Origin: Buddleja alternifolia
Lineage: Eukaryota > Streptophyta > Magnoliopsida > Lamiales > Scrophulariaceae
Assembly (NCBI GenBank): GCA_019426215.1
Contig: CM033394.1
Coordinates: forward strand, 24,014,195 to 24,078,194
DNA: 64,000 bases
Direction of reading: 5' to 3'
Below the pieces are notes generated by a model. It was not told the origin of the DNA and did not search any database. It was given only the letters and a program-made list of their open reading frames with translations. The translations under genes were made by a program, and so were the position numbers. The stretch's first letter is position 1. Every line of letters begins with the position of its first letter. This document shows positions 1 through 10,927 of this stretch, in pieces.

Positions 1-148
1 GGCGGCAGCAGAAACCTTAAGAAAAGGGAGGCACTAATCTCTGGAGAGAGAATGCAGAAGGAGTATTTTTCCTTGACAATGGTTTCTCACATGACATTGA
101 TGTTTTTGCTAATCAACACCAATTACATAAAGCACATAAGGTAGATAT
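1..148. other. unassigned sequence at left edge
   Basis: I recognise nothing in this stretch. It abuts copia LTR debris on its right and could be the edge of a larger decayed element. Confidence 0.3.
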
Positions 149-341
149 TGTTAGGAATCGTCCCCGGGGATCCGAGCAGTGGAAACGAAAAACAATAAAA
201 ATCACATCCCCAAATTAGGGATAGGTTGATATGGTACCTTCGGATTCAATAAAAATGATAAATAACAAAATTGAACAGTTACCTCGCGAAGAATTTCTGT
301 GGATTGAATTCGCTTTCAGTGCCTGAATTGGCACCTCCAAA
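149..341 (-). repeat. copia-type LTR end fragment
   Basis: The segment opens with TGTTAGGAATCG, which read on the minus strand is the CA end of a copia LTR. The following layout (a primer-like run, then TTACCTCGCG) resembles the reversed 3' end of the solo LTR at 16473. No partner LTR is visible. It is followed directly by another LTR start at 342. Confidence 0.45.
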
Positions 342-571
342 TGTTAGGATTATACCGTCCATGCCATAGAGGAATTAGATTAATAGGGCATTTACCTTTA
401 TGTTATACAAACTCTTATTCTTTAATAAGGGTATTGTTTGTTCATATCAATCTTGATGACATTAATATAAGTATTGAACAAATAAGTCCAAGATAATCGA
501 GAGGGAGCTTCTATTCCTCAATGGTTAGAGGGTATGGACACTAGAAGTATCGATTTCTTGTTTACTTAAAT
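342..571 (+). repeat. copia LTR 5' fragment
   Basis: This begins TGTTAGGATTATACC and runs collinear with the first ~230 bp of the LTR at 52830, including the conserved stretch TGGACACTAGAAGT. It stops inside the LTR and is followed by a 25-bp echo of its own AGTCCAAGATAATCGAGAGG segment, then by gypsy gag sequence. It is a truncated LTR. Confidence 0.6.
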
Positions 572-597
572 TAGAGTCCAAGGTAATCGAGAGGGAG

Positions 598-1195
598 CTC
601 AAGAACTCATCATTGACTACATCATTCGATGGAGGAACTTGAGTCTTAACTGTAAAGATCGTCTATCCGAGACCTCGGATTTAGAGATGTGCATCTAAGG
701 AATGCATTGGTGTCTTCGCTATTTTCTCCAAGGGGTCCAACCTAAGATGTTTGAAGAATTGGCCACTCAAGCGCGTCACATGGAGTTGAGTATGGCCTCA
801 AGTGGAGTGGATAGGACACATGTCTAAGAGCCTTAGAAGCAAGAAGTCAACAAAGGGGGCAAGCATTTCCCAAAAACTTCAAATGATGAATCAATAGCAG
901 TAAGCATCACAAACCAAGTAAGTTAACCCTCAAAGAGATGCAATCAAAGCAATATCTATTTCTCAACTCAGAAGCCCCTGGGATATTTGACGATCTACTC
1001 AATAAAAGTCTTATAGACTTGCCTGAGATGAAATGACCAGAAGAGGCTGACCGAGATGATCACCCAAAGTATTGCAAGTATCATCACTCGGTTGGCCATC
1101 CAATTCAAAACTACTTCATATTCAAAGACAAAGTCATGGAGTTGGCCCGCCAAGGAAAAATGTCGCTTGAGAAGGATGACACTCCTTCATAAAAC
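598..1195 (+). pseudogene. Ty3/gypsy gag remnant
   Basis: Conceptual translation, with several stops, gives phrases typical of plant gypsy gag polyproteins: SLNCKDRLSETS, then [15 protein letters not shown], then further on YCKYHHSVGHPI and FKDKVMELARQGK. The reading frame is broken by stops and shifts, so no intact protein can be made. The region continues to about 1420 with a thrice-repeated ACTCCTTGAT-AGAGTATAAA motif. It is an old remnant cut on its left by the copia LTR fragment. Confidence 0.7.
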
Positions 1196-1619
1196 TATCA
1201 ACCATGCTCCCTAATACGAGCATAAACTGTCAATAATACTCCTTGATATGAGTATAAAGTATCTACAAATCTCAAATGAAACCAAGCATAGTACTCCTTG
1301 ATAAGAGTATAAACTATCTTCAAATTCAAATACAAATGTGTTGTAAATCCTTGTTCATGCGCAGCTGAAAATAAAATATATTCGGATTTACAATTGGATC
1401 ACTTTTGGAGTTTACATTTTATGATGATAAATTTCTTAACTCTTTTTCGTCAACATGATATTTTCCTCTTTGAGCCCAACCGATTCGAATAATAGCTTCA
1501 ACATTTTCATCAATCAACAATTTTTTAGTGAAGTAGAAAGATAGATAGTTATAAATGCTGACAGATAATTTACTTTTTATTTTGTTTTGAAAAGTGATAC
1601 ATGAAGTACAATTTATCAT

Positions 1620-1621
<2 letters not shown>

Positions 1622-1656
<35 letters not shown>
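1622..1656. repeat. (TA)n microsatellite
   Basis: An uninterrupted TA dinucleotide run sits just before the first copy of the 266-bp direct repeat. Confidence 0.9.
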
Positions 1657-1657
<1 letters not shown>

Positions 1658-1662
1658 CTTTT

Positions 1663-1928
1663 AATGCTACTTCATTGAGCTTTTAAACTAAAATAAATCC
1701 GTACTATGTACAACATATGTATTGATGTGCAACAATAAAAAAACTAAGGATAATTTGGTAAATGGTAATATGGATGTGAAATATTATGGAATTAAGTATT
1801 ATAGCCCTTTATTAATATTGATTTATTATATGGCTGGCTAAAAGAGCTTGAGCCCATAATCCATTATGAACACTACAAATACTAGTTAATGATTGTTAAT
1901 TGGTCATAGTCTAATTTTCATTCTAAAA
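1663..1928 (+). repeat. 266-bp direct repeat, copy 1
   Basis: This is nearly identical to 3746-4011, with only scattered substitutions and no visible gap. Both copies start AATGCTACTTCATTGAGC and end TTTTCATTNTAAAA. The repeat contains GCCCATAATCC and a short A/T box. It has no terminal inverted repeats. It could be the terminal repeat of a small element whose interior is 1929-3745, or a local duplication. Confidence 0.85.
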
Positions 1929-2207
1929 CCTCCTATATCTGATGCACGTGATGGTGATACCATCGTTATATCTGATGACATTTCGACAGAATTTCCATGG
2001 TCTAATCAAATTTTTGCCCAGCAGTCAAATTTAGTTGCCCAGGACTCGTATAATGGATCCTCATGTGCCTCAAATAATGTTAACAATGTTAACTCTCAAG
2101 ATGATTTGGCCTCACATATGTACTGTCAGGCATGTGCTAGTGGATCATCAAAAACAGGGGAATCTAGTAACGTTAGATCACGAAATCGACCACATGGAAC
2201 GCGTTGA
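1929..2207 (+). pseudogene. unidentified coding-like fragment, possible last exon
   Basis: An open frame that begins upstream at 1893 continues through here and ends at a TGA after about 90 residues. The composition is ordinary protein-like: Asn/Ser-rich, with QDDLASHMYCQAC and GESSNVRSRNRP. It is richer in G+C than the sequence on either side. The following 150 bp look like a plant 3' UTR. No family is recognised. It may be the last exon of a captured gene, because the duplicated 266-bp segment joins it abruptly at 1928. Confidence 0.3.
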
Positions 2208-3604
2208 TGTCGGGTGCATGTTTCAAATTTCTCTTATGAAGTTGTACGATGATCAACAAATATTTATTTTCTGTCTTGTTTGTTTTCGTTGAAGTTGTAT
2301 GATGTTGAACAAATATTTAATTCATGTCATGATGTTTGTTTGTGTAATTAAAATATTAAATAAACGTTATGTATATATAATTTGTTATAAATATATATGG
2401 TATATATATATACTGAATAATAGAGCATCTATATATATACATAACACACAATATATTCAAAGTAGATGGTGGAGAAGCAAGCATGGATCATCTCCAAATT
2501 GAATTTCAATATTATATTAATTACAGTGAAGTGATAGATGATGATGGCGCATTAGATGAATTTTCTCTATAGTTATACTTTATTTATAATGTATATCATC
2601 TTATATATTAAGAACGTTGGAATATGTATGAACACTTTCAAACGCTGGGAACGACTACCTAATATTTCATAAAGTGTTATATGTAATGTTGGGTATGTAA
2701 AGTATACAAATAATTATTATAATTAAAAATTATTTTCAACAAAATAAAAAAGAATATAAATTATTAAATTCATAAAATAAAATAAAAATGTGTAATATTA
2801 TTTTAATCTTTTAATTAAATTATTATAATAGCTTATAAAATAGTTTATATAATTAAAACAATTTATATTTTAAATTACCATTATGAAATTTACAAATAAA
2901 CTTAAAAATTGTATTTTAATAATTTTTAAATTAAATTACGTTTAATATATTATTTTATAAATTAAATAAAAAAGAAAAGGAAAAAAATAAAAAAAAAGGG
3001 AGGGAGGGGGGGACTGTTTATTGTCTTCCCCACCCCTCATCCCCATCCCCATCCCACCCCCCCTGCCCCCCCTTCCCCACACAGCAATACACCTATACAT
3101 TGTTACACGCACACACAAACACACACAATTACACACACAGTCACACGCACGCTTACACATTCAAATTTACACACAAGCAATTTCTAAATTAAGATACATG
3201 TGTGTATGTGTGTGTGTGTGTATATATAGATACATATATATAAACTTTTCTTTTAAGTATATATATCAACTACTATTACTTATATATATATATACACACT
3301 ACTATTACTTACATATATACATATATATTTATCTATATAATAATTATTACAATCTCAATATTATATATACTACTATTACCTACATATATACATATATATT
3401 TGTACATATATACATATATATTTATCTATATAATAATTATTATAATCTCAATATTATATTATAATTTTTAATTATTGACAGACAAAAACTTACATGATTT
3501 GACAGCTACAGTAATTTATGTTCCCTCTGAAAACATAACCAAACACTATCTCACCAAAAAATCACTTAAAAATCAACTCCCAAAACATAACCAAACATAG
3601 CCTA
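2208..3604. other. AT-rich and simple-sequence spacer
   Basis: No gene is seen. A G/C-skewed purine/pyrimidine patch (about 2995-3075) is followed by CA-rich DNA (about 3100-3180), a TG run (about 3195-3225) and repeated ATATATATC-ACTACTATTACT units to about 3460. Open frames here are products of low-complexity sequence. Confidence 0.7.
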
Positions 3605-3700
3605 AGTTTTTTGTATTTATCTTTTTCATGATTAAAATCGACGAAAACCACAAATTGATCTTGATTTGGGAATCCGGATCTGTTTTTACTCGTTTCCCCC
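3605..3700 (+). repeat. copia LTR 3'-end fragment
   Basis: The string GATTAAAATCGACGAAAA, then CAAATTGATCTTG, then GGGAATCCGGAT matches the 3' end of the solo LTR at 16473-18108 (read on its own strand) and the LTR ends at 45150-45258 and 52460-52567. It is truncated on both sides. Confidence 0.6.
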
Positions 3701-3745
3701 CTGACAGGATTTCACACACACACACATAAATATATATTTTTTTTG

Positions 3746-4011
3746 AATGCTACTTCATTGAGCTTTTAAACTAAAATAAATCGTTACTATGTACAACATA
3801 TGTATTGATGTGCAACGATAAAAAAACTAAGGATAATTTGGTAAATGGTAAAATGGATGTGAAATATTATGTAATTAAGTATTATAGCCCTTTATTAATA
3901 TTGATTTATTTTATGGCCGGCTAAAAGAGCTTGAGCCCATAATCCATTATGAACACTATAAATACTAATTAATGATTGTTAATTGGTCATAGTCTAATTT
4001 TCATTTTAAAA
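3746..4011 (+). repeat. 266-bp direct repeat, copy 2
   Basis: Second copy of 1663-1928, starting 2083 bp downstream. Both copies have the same length. Copy 2 is followed directly by antisense copia RNase H sequence. Confidence 0.85.
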
Positions 4012-4020
4012 ACTACAATT

Positions 4021-4118
4021 ATTGAATTAATATGTCTTGAGGTACCGCCACGAATTTCTTTATCCAAACAGTTTCTTTAGTAGCCTATGAGGCAGCCACG
4101 TATTCAGCTCCAGTAGTG
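4021..4118 (-). pseudogene. copia RNase H fragment
   Basis: The minus strand encodes a piece recognisable as the Ty1/copia RNase H motif: GAEYVAAS, a stop, then ATKETVWIKKF. Copia elements carry AEYVAA followed by A-K-E-x-x-W at this place. Only about 30 codons remain. The first of these codons are repeated, inverted, at the far end of the arm at 23371. Confidence 0.65.
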
Positions 4119-4693
4119 GAACAACTGTGAAAGAGTACATATACACCATAACAAAATGTACATACTTAAATTAAGATCGTAAAAGAGTTAGTAGATGTTT
4201 AACTTAAAAAGTATATATATGTCTATATTTACTTAATTACAGAAAAATAGATAAATACGATCAAATTAAATGAATGGTGAATTATTAACAAAAATTGCTA
4301 TAAAAATTTGGTCTAGACACAATGTTAAAAAACTTATCACTATATATGTATGTTTGTAGTATAGTATTTATGATTGAATTGAGTAATATATATTTTTAGT
4401 ATTGCTAAATATATAATCGTTTATAGGTCTTTCTTTGTGAAATTCAATTTTCCAGATGAAAGCAAATTTTCAGAATTAATCAGTTGAAAATTAAATCATG
4501 AAGTGTCACTTTCAATCAATTTTTTTAAACTAAAATAAACTATTACCATATTTGAGTCAAGAGCGATATTATGATATTATACGTAATCAGTACTATTTCT
4601 TAATCAATAATTATATTAATTCTTTTGAGATAGTTTAGTTTACTTAAAAATTTATATGATGATAATATAATATGAATGATATGATATAAATAT

Positions 4694-4730
<37 letters not shown>

Positions 4731-5048
4731 ACAATAACATGTATTAAAGAATCAAAGATAAAGAAGAGGTTAGTGAATGTCTAATTAATGAAGCATGGAT
4801 ATTAAGGTAATCTCTTATAAATGATTAAAAGATTAAATAAAATGATGTGCGTATATATTATTAAAATATTGTTTGAAATTTAGTCCCGACACACTTTCAA
4901 AAATATATCATCATATATATGCACTTTGACTATACATGTGTTGTCCAAACTTATGTAATTTCACATGTTAAGTATTGGTAAGTTATAACTAATTATACCT
5001 AACTTTATTGGTAAAACTGGGGCTCCACATATTAGAAGTCTGGAGTTA
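4100..5048 (+). repeat. inverted duplication, arm A
   Basis: Reverse complement of 22440-23371. Landmarks in order: GTATTCAGCTCCAGTAGTGG, AAAGAGTACATATACACC, a TA-rich run, CTAATTATACCTAACTTTATT and ATATTAGAAGTC. Identity appears high by eye, with small indels mainly in the TA run. The content is non-coding apart from the RNase H codons at the left tip. Confidence 0.85.
4700..4730. repeat. (TA)n microsatellite
   Basis: A TA run inside arm A. The matching run in arm B (around 22760-22775) is shorter, which accounts for part of the length difference between the arms. Confidence 0.8.
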
Positions 5049-5805
5049 CTTAACTCAATTTATCAGCTATAATCAAAATATAAGTAGAGTATTATAATTA
5101 ATTGAAGAGACCCATTGTAAATTGCTAACTTTAACCCAAGCCCATAAGTGATATACTGGACTTACGAATCTCACATCAACAACAAATTGAAAAAGAATTC
5201 CACACAAAGAGACCTATAACTTTGTATTTTCTTCTCTTGTGTACACACGCTAATTTAAAATGTGGATAAATAAATAAAAATACATCATAAGAGGAGAGAG
5301 AGAGAAGAGGGGGGCGGATTTGAATGAAGTGGAACCGATTTTGAATCAATCAATTTGTGCAATTCCAAATGTGAAATAAGTCTCCTTATCTTAGTCGTGA
5401 AACTGAATACTTGAAATTGTCCTTCTTGTTTCGTGATGTGCTACTTGACTTTCTTTATTCTGGCTCTGCTTTAGATCATTTGTCTCCGGCTAAGTAGGTC
5501 TCCTGGGCTTGCTTACCTTATCACTCGAGCTCGATTTGGTTTTACACCTACGTCTGAAATTCTCATTTTTGGCTGCTACATTAGTCATATAGATATATGA
5601 CAATTAATTTGTCAATATCTACATTTTATGTCTATATTATTTTATTATGATTCTTTAATAGCCTTCATCCAACAATTAACAATTGTAATAAATCAGTATA
5701 TCATTTAAAAAAGAAAAAAAATAGTATATAAAATATAGTAAACAAATAAGAGAATAAATAGTGCACAAAATACCATCGAGAAAACAAACCTAATGAACTT
5801 TCAGG
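5049..5805. other. spacer left of the gypsy element
   Basis: No gene recognised. It holds a GA-rich patch (about 5288-5315) and mixed-composition sequence to the target site of the gypsy element at 5806-5810. Confidence 0.5.
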
Positions 5806-5810
5806 GAGTA

Positions 5811-6219
5811 TGATGTGCAGCAACAGGATGAGTCCGAGCCAGTGGTGAGTGATGGGGGCCAATTGAAGCCGATTCGAGTCTATGTGAGGCGCAAGATGTT
5901 GATGAAGGGCCAGCGTGCAAATGAGGAAGGACCAGCGGATAATTAATTAGTTGATAGTAATATTGTTATTATTTGTTGCTTATTATTTATTAGTTTCCTT
6001 AATTAGCAGAGTCCTAGTTATTAATTATTAGTTCCTTAATTAGCAGAGTCCTATTTTGGGTAGGAGATGAGAATAGTCATATATAATCTTTGTTAGGTTT
6101 AATTCTGGGTTTTATCAAAGGATTGATCACGGACTGGACTTGGCTGGGCAAGAAGTTATTCTTGTTAATTTATTGCATATTCAATTTATAATTCAATCTA
6201 TATTTTCCATCACTCATCA
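5811..6219 (+). repeat. 5' LTR of gypsy element
   Basis: 409 bp, TGATG...CATCA, with target duplication GAGTA on its left. It carries the last codons of the polyprotein frame because the ORF overlaps the LTR. It also contains a duplicated TCCTTAATTAGCAGAGTCCT segment. The transcription start is not determinable by eye. Confidence 0.95.
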
Positions 6220-6220
6220 A

Positions 6221-6237
6221 TTGGTCCGACCTGCCGG
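6221..6237 (+). promoter_or_regulatory. putative primer-binding site
   Basis: TTGGTCCGACCTGCCGG begins one base after the 5' LTR, where the tRNA primer site of an LTR retrotransposon must lie. The TGG start fits a tRNA CCA end. I cannot name the tRNA. Confidence 0.5.
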
Positions 6238-6259
6238 ATCACACACCCACGACAGAAAC

Positions 6260-6988
6260 ATGGTGGAAACTCGTTCTGGCTCAGTGATCCCATCGGGTGG
6301 TGATGATCGCGTGATGAAACTGGAAGAGAATTAGGGGGCAATGGCCGAGGATATTCTGCAACTCAAGCTACAATTGAACGAGTTCATGAAGGAGATGAAG
6401 GACGTGACGGCTACATGGTTGAACACTCAGCGAGGCCCTACGGCGTCGGCCACCAGTTCGCCGATGGCCCAACAGACCGCAGCCCACGTGGACCCGCCGC
6501 TCGTGAACCCCGACGACATCGTGCTTGTTCCCGCCTTGCCCACTTTTGACGGGGCGGATCCATTAGGATGGTTGGCTCGGGCCGATCAACACTTTGATTT
6601 GTATCCATGTGCCGACGAACAGAAAGTGCAACTGACTATGGTAGCGCTTGAGGGTTTGGCTCTAAATTGGTTCCGATGGTTCAAACGCAAGCGACCGCAA
6701 TTTTCATGGCAAGAGTTGACACATGCGTTAATTGCGCGTTTTGATGATAGGAGTGGGGGTAACGCTTATGAACGATTAGCCGCGACCCGGCATACGGGGA
6801 AGGTGGAGACATATATTGACCTGTTTACGCAACTGGCTAATCAACTTCCAGCACTTACGGATGAGACCTTGTTGGGGCTGTTTATGCACGGTTTGCGTGA
6901 AGATGTGAGCGCCCAGGTGCGATTCTTGGACCCGGCTGATTTGGACACGGCCATGAAAATGGCGAGGCGCGCTGAGGTGGTGTTATGA
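6260..6988 (+). pseudogene. gypsy gag (capsid region), stop-interrupted
   Basis: The frame opens at ATG 6260 and meets TAG at 6332-6334. It continues in the same frame from the next ATG at 6341 to TGA at 6986-6988, without any frameshift. The 215-residue piece contains the retrotransposon gag signature: FDGADPLGWLARADQHF, then a VALEGLALNWFRWF segment, then the ARFDD region and LPALTDETLLGLFMHGL. Gag forms the cytoplasmic particle. The zinc knuckle follows beyond the stop, in the same frame. Confidence 0.9.
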
Positions 6989-8272
6989 GTACAAAACAAG
7001 GGAGAAGGAGAGCCACGGGCCGCCTGGCAGACCACACGAAGTTCGCTACCTGTGACTCGTACCACCACGCAATTACCACGATCGACCCTGCCAACGTCAC
7101 CTTTAACCATCGGGGGGCGTCCGCAGGGTACTGCTCGGAACAACGGCACGAGTCCAGGGCCTGTTAGAGCGAAGTTTGTGCGGCTGCCAGATTCCAAGCG
7201 GGAGGAACTGAGGCGAAAGGGGCTATGTTTTCGTTGCGAGCAACCGTACCATCCGACTCAGCATGACTATCCAATGAAATTTCTGAATGTGCTACTGGTG
7301 GGCGATGATGTGGCGTTGGAGTTGGAACTGGAAGAAATGGCACTAACTGAATACGTGGGTGAGCCAGGAGACGAAGGGGAGAATCAGCCGGTTGAGGAGG
7401 TTGCCCTTTCTATGTGTTCAGCAGTGGGGATATCCGGCCCACGAACCTTACGGTTGAAGGGTCGATTGGAGGGTCGGGATGTGACAATTCTAGTGGATAG
7501 TGGTGCTAGCCATAACTTCATTTCGAATAGGCTTGTATCCGAATTAAACTTAGGGGTGGATCACACGAGTCGATTTGGGGTGAAGCTAGGGGATGGACGA
7601 CGTACGGAATCTACGGGTTTGTGCCGTAATTTGTCAATTCACCTTGACACCACGACCGTGACAACCGATTATTATGTATTTCCGTTAGGAGGGATTGATA
7701 TAATTTTGGGGATAGCGTGGCTGCGCACACTGGGGAAGATGACGGTCGATTGGGAGAAATTATATATGAGCTTTATTGTCGATGGGGAGACGGTAGAGTT
7801 GGAAGGGGATAGGTCGTCCTGTCGAGCTGAAGCTTCAATTAAAGTGATATTGCGGGATGAAGATGTCGAATTGAGCGCCGTGCTTTTGGAGCCGAGCCAT
7901 TGTTGGGTAGTCACGGCTGCCACGGGCGACGGGGATGAGGAAATGGCGCGGGTGTTGGGAAGGTTCGAGGATGTGTTCGGTGAACCCGAGGGGTTACCTC
8001 CAAAACGCCCCACGGATCATCACATTAAGCTAGTGCATGGCGCTGGACCAGTATTGGTTAGGCCCTATTGTTATGGTCATGTGCAGAAGGATGAGATTGA
8101 GCGATTGGTTGCTGATATGTTGGTCGCGGGAATTATTCGGCCGAGCTCTAGCCCATTTTCGAGCCCCGTTTTGTTAGTTAAGAAGAAGGATGGTAGCTGG
8201 CGTTTTTGCGTGGACTATCGGGAGTTGAACAAGGCCACCGTACCGGACAAATACCCTATTCCCATGATATAA
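6989..8272 (+). pseudogene. gypsy zinc knuckle, protease and start of reverse transcriptase
   Basis: Same frame as gag, ending at a premature TAA (8270-8272). A zinc knuckle starts at 7225 with C-x2-C and the His, but a Tyr stands where the last Cys is expected (about 7270). The aspartic protease active site DSGAS lies at 7495-7509 and is followed by HNFIS. The N-terminal reverse-transcriptase segment carries [18 protein letters not shown] and stops inside the YPIPMI motif. The protein would be processed from the gag-pol polyprotein inside the particle. Confidence 0.9.
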
Positions 8273-9385
8273 GAGATGCTTGATGAACTTGCCGGCGCAA
8301 CCATATTTTCAAAAATTGATTTGAGGTCGGGTTATCATCAAATACGAATGCGCGAGGAGGATGTCACCAAAACAGCGTTTCGCACTCATAGTGGCCATTA
8401 TGAGTTTCTCGTCATGCCGTTCGGCCTGTCTAACGCGCCAGCCACCTTCCAGTCTACTATGAATGATCTTTTCCGACCCTGGTTACGTAAGTTTGTGTTG
8501 GTATTTTTTGATGACATTTTAGTGTATAGTCGTTCCCATTCAGAACATATTGATCATCTTTCTCATGTTCTTACCCTATTGCGTGAGCAAAAGTTTTTAG
8601 CAAATCAAAAAAAATGTGCTTTTGGTTGTTTGGAGGTGGAGTATTTAGGCCACATAATCTCGGCCGCTGGTGTGTCCATGGACCCGGAAAAAGTGTCGGC
8701 GGTGAAGGGATGGCCGGTTCCAAAATCGGTCAAGGAGGTTCGGGGTTTTTTGGGTTTAACGGGGTACTACCGTCGTTTTGTTCGGAATTATGGGACCATT
8801 GCTCGGCCGTTGACCCAGCTGTTGAAGAAGGAAGCGTCGAACCGTTTTGAGTGGACTTCCGCGGGTGAGGGGGCTTTCAAGGCACTGAAATCAGCGCTGA
8901 TTTCAGCCCCTGTTCTTGCAATGCCAGATTTCACCAAGGACTTCGTGATCGAATGTGATGCGTCGGGCAGTGGCATCGGTGCGGTTTTGATGCAAGCCAA
9001 GAGGCCGATTGCATACTTTAGTAAATCCTTGCAGGTGGGATCGAGATCGGCGTCGGCTTATGAGCGTGAGTTGATTGGGTTGGTTCTCGCGGTGCAACAT
9101 TGGAGGCCATACTTGGTGGGTCGGCGATTTGTGGTTAAAACCGACCACTATAGCTTGAAACATTTGCTTAAACAGAAAATTGTCACACCTTCGCAACAAA
9201 ATTGGGTGGCAAAATTATTGGGGCACGACTTTGAGATTGCGTACAAAATCGGGTCTTCAAATCGGGTGGCAGATTCCTTGTCTAGACGGGGTGAGGTGGA
9301 GGCCGAATGTACTGCCCTTAGTGGGCCGAATTGGACATCAATGGCTACCGTGTTGGACGAGCAGCGGCGGGATGGGCGCTTATGA
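8273..9385 (+). pseudogene. gypsy reverse transcriptase and RNase H
   Basis: Continues the same frame after the TAA at 8270. Palm motifs are [15 protein letters not shown] and the catalytic FFDD (about 8504-8515) followed by [16 protein letters not shown] and [11 protein letters not shown] are also present. RNase H starts near 8940 with [14 protein letters not shown] and includes the ADSLSR end motif. The segment ends at an in-frame TGA (9383-9385). Motifs look intact; the break is only the stop. Confidence 0.9.
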
Positions 9386-9670
9386 GAGATTATCGAGCAG
9401 GTGGAGCGAGATGCCTCGAGTCGGACGGGTTTCATAGTACGGCAGGGCCGGTTGTTTTACAAAAACCGATTGGTTTTACCGGACAATTCGGAATGGATCC
9501 CTCGTTTGTTGCATGAGTTCCATGATACCCCCTCTGGAGGACATGCCGGGGTTTTACGCACTTATCGTCGATTGGCAGCGAGTGTTTATTGGAGGGGAAT
9601 GTTTCGTAGTGTTCGGGATTATGTCGCAAAATGTCTCGTCCGTCAAAGATCGAAGTATGATGCTCAGTGA
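9386..9670 (+). pseudogene. gypsy integrase zinc-binding domain
   Basis: This ~95-codon stretch, in the same frame and ended by TGA at 9668-9670, has the HHCC domain of integrase: LLHEFHDTPSGGHAG, then YWRGMFRSVRDYVAKC. The first Cys is at 9632-9634, but the second position of the C-x2-C pair (9641-9643) is CGT, Arg. The domain normally binds zinc and helps multimerise integrase, so this copy is probably defective here as well. Confidence 0.85.
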
Positions 9671-10927
9671 CCGGCAGGATTATTACAACCCTTGCCCATT
9701 CCCGACATGGTTTGGGAGGACATATCGATGGATTTTATTACGGGGTTACCTAAGTCATTGGGGTTCTCGTGTATTTTGGTGGTTATCGATCGACTTTCTA
9801 AATACGGGCACTTTATTCCGCTTAAGGCGCCTACTACCGCTCGAGGAGTGGCTGAAATTTTTATTCGCGAAGTCGTGTGTCTACACGGGGTCCCGAGGTC
9901 CATTGTGAGTGATCGCGATCCGGTGTTTATGAGTTCGTTTTGGCGAGAGATCTTTCGTCTGCAAGGGACGAAGCTGAAATTTAGTACTTCATACCATCCG
10001 GAAACGGATGGACAAACGAAGGTATTAAATAGAGTTCTTGAAACATATCTTCGTTGTTTTACGTCTGAACAACCAAAAAAATGGGTTAGTAGGTTATCGT
10101 GGGCCGAGTTTTGGTATAATACGTCATTTCAGACGGCGGCACGACTAACCCCGTTTGAGGTCGTGTATGGGCGGCCACCTCCTTCACTCCAACGATTTTT
10201 GCCGGAAGAGTGTAGAGTGGAGGTCGTGGCTACTGTTTTGAAGGATAGGGATGAGTTGTTGCGGTGTTTGAAGGGTAATTTGTTGGCGGCTAGGGGTCAA
10301 ATGGAGAAGTATGCGAATAAACACCGCCGAGATGTCGAATTTCAGATTGGTGATCCGATTTTCTTGAAAATTCAACCTTACCGACAGTTATCTATGGCTG
10401 CTCGGGGGTATACAAAATTGGCTGCAAAATTTTATGGTCCCTTCAAAATTATTCGATGGATTGGAAAGGTGGCTTATGAGTTGCAGTTGCCGAGTTCGAG
10501 TCGCATTCATCCCGTTTTTCACGTGTCACAACTTAAACGAGTTTTGGGTACTCATACATTGGAAACCGAGTTACCTTCGACGTTGGGAGTTCAGGAGCCG
10601 GGGCGGTTTGAGCCATTGGCGATTGCTGCCTCTCGGGTTCGTCATGAAAACGGTAAGAATGTGCGCGAGTTTCTTGTCAAATGGCACGGGAAGGCCAAAG
10701 AAGATGCTTCGTGGGTTGATGAAGAGGAGTTTAGTGGGCAGTTCCCGTCTTTCCGCCTTGAGGACAAGGCTGTTTTCGAGGGGGAGGAAATTGATGTGCA
10801 GCAACAGGACGAGTCCGAGCCAGTGGTGAGTGATGGGGGCCAATCGAAGCCAATTCGAGTCTATGTGAGGCGCAAGATGTTGATGAAGGGCCAGCGTGCA
10901 AATGAGGAAGGACCAGCGGATAATTAA
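9671..10927 (+). pseudogene. gypsy integrase core and chromodomain
   Basis: The integrase core has its first catalytic Asp at 9731-9733 (MDFITGLP) and the second at 9911-9913 (VSDRDPVF). Thirty-five residues later, the place of the catalytic Glu (10019-10021) is AAG, Lys. The C-terminal part has IHPVFHVSQLK and then a chromodomain-like segment with EFLVKWHGK and ASWVDEEEF (about 10665-10735). Chromodomains in chromoviruses steer insertion by binding histone marks. The ORF runs through the polypurine tract and 136 bp into the 3' LTR before its natural TAA-type end at 10927. Confidence 0.9.
10778..10791 (+). promoter_or_regulatory. polypurine tract of gypsy element
   Basis: GAGGGGGAGGAAAT lies directly against the 3' LTR start at 10792. 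Here plus-strand DNA synthesis would be primed. It is also coding sequence of the polyprotein frame. Confidence 0.8.

Noticed and set aside
1893..1928. The ATG at 1893 as a real start codon for the 104-codon frame
   Set aside because: It lies in the 266-bp repeat whose other copy has no open continuation. Any real coding begins upstream in a lost exon or after 1928.
3021..3464. 147-codon frame across C-rich, CA-rich and TA-rich sequence
   Set aside because: Composition comes entirely from simple repeats (Pro runs, then His/Thr, then Tyr/Ile runs). No domain and no gene context.
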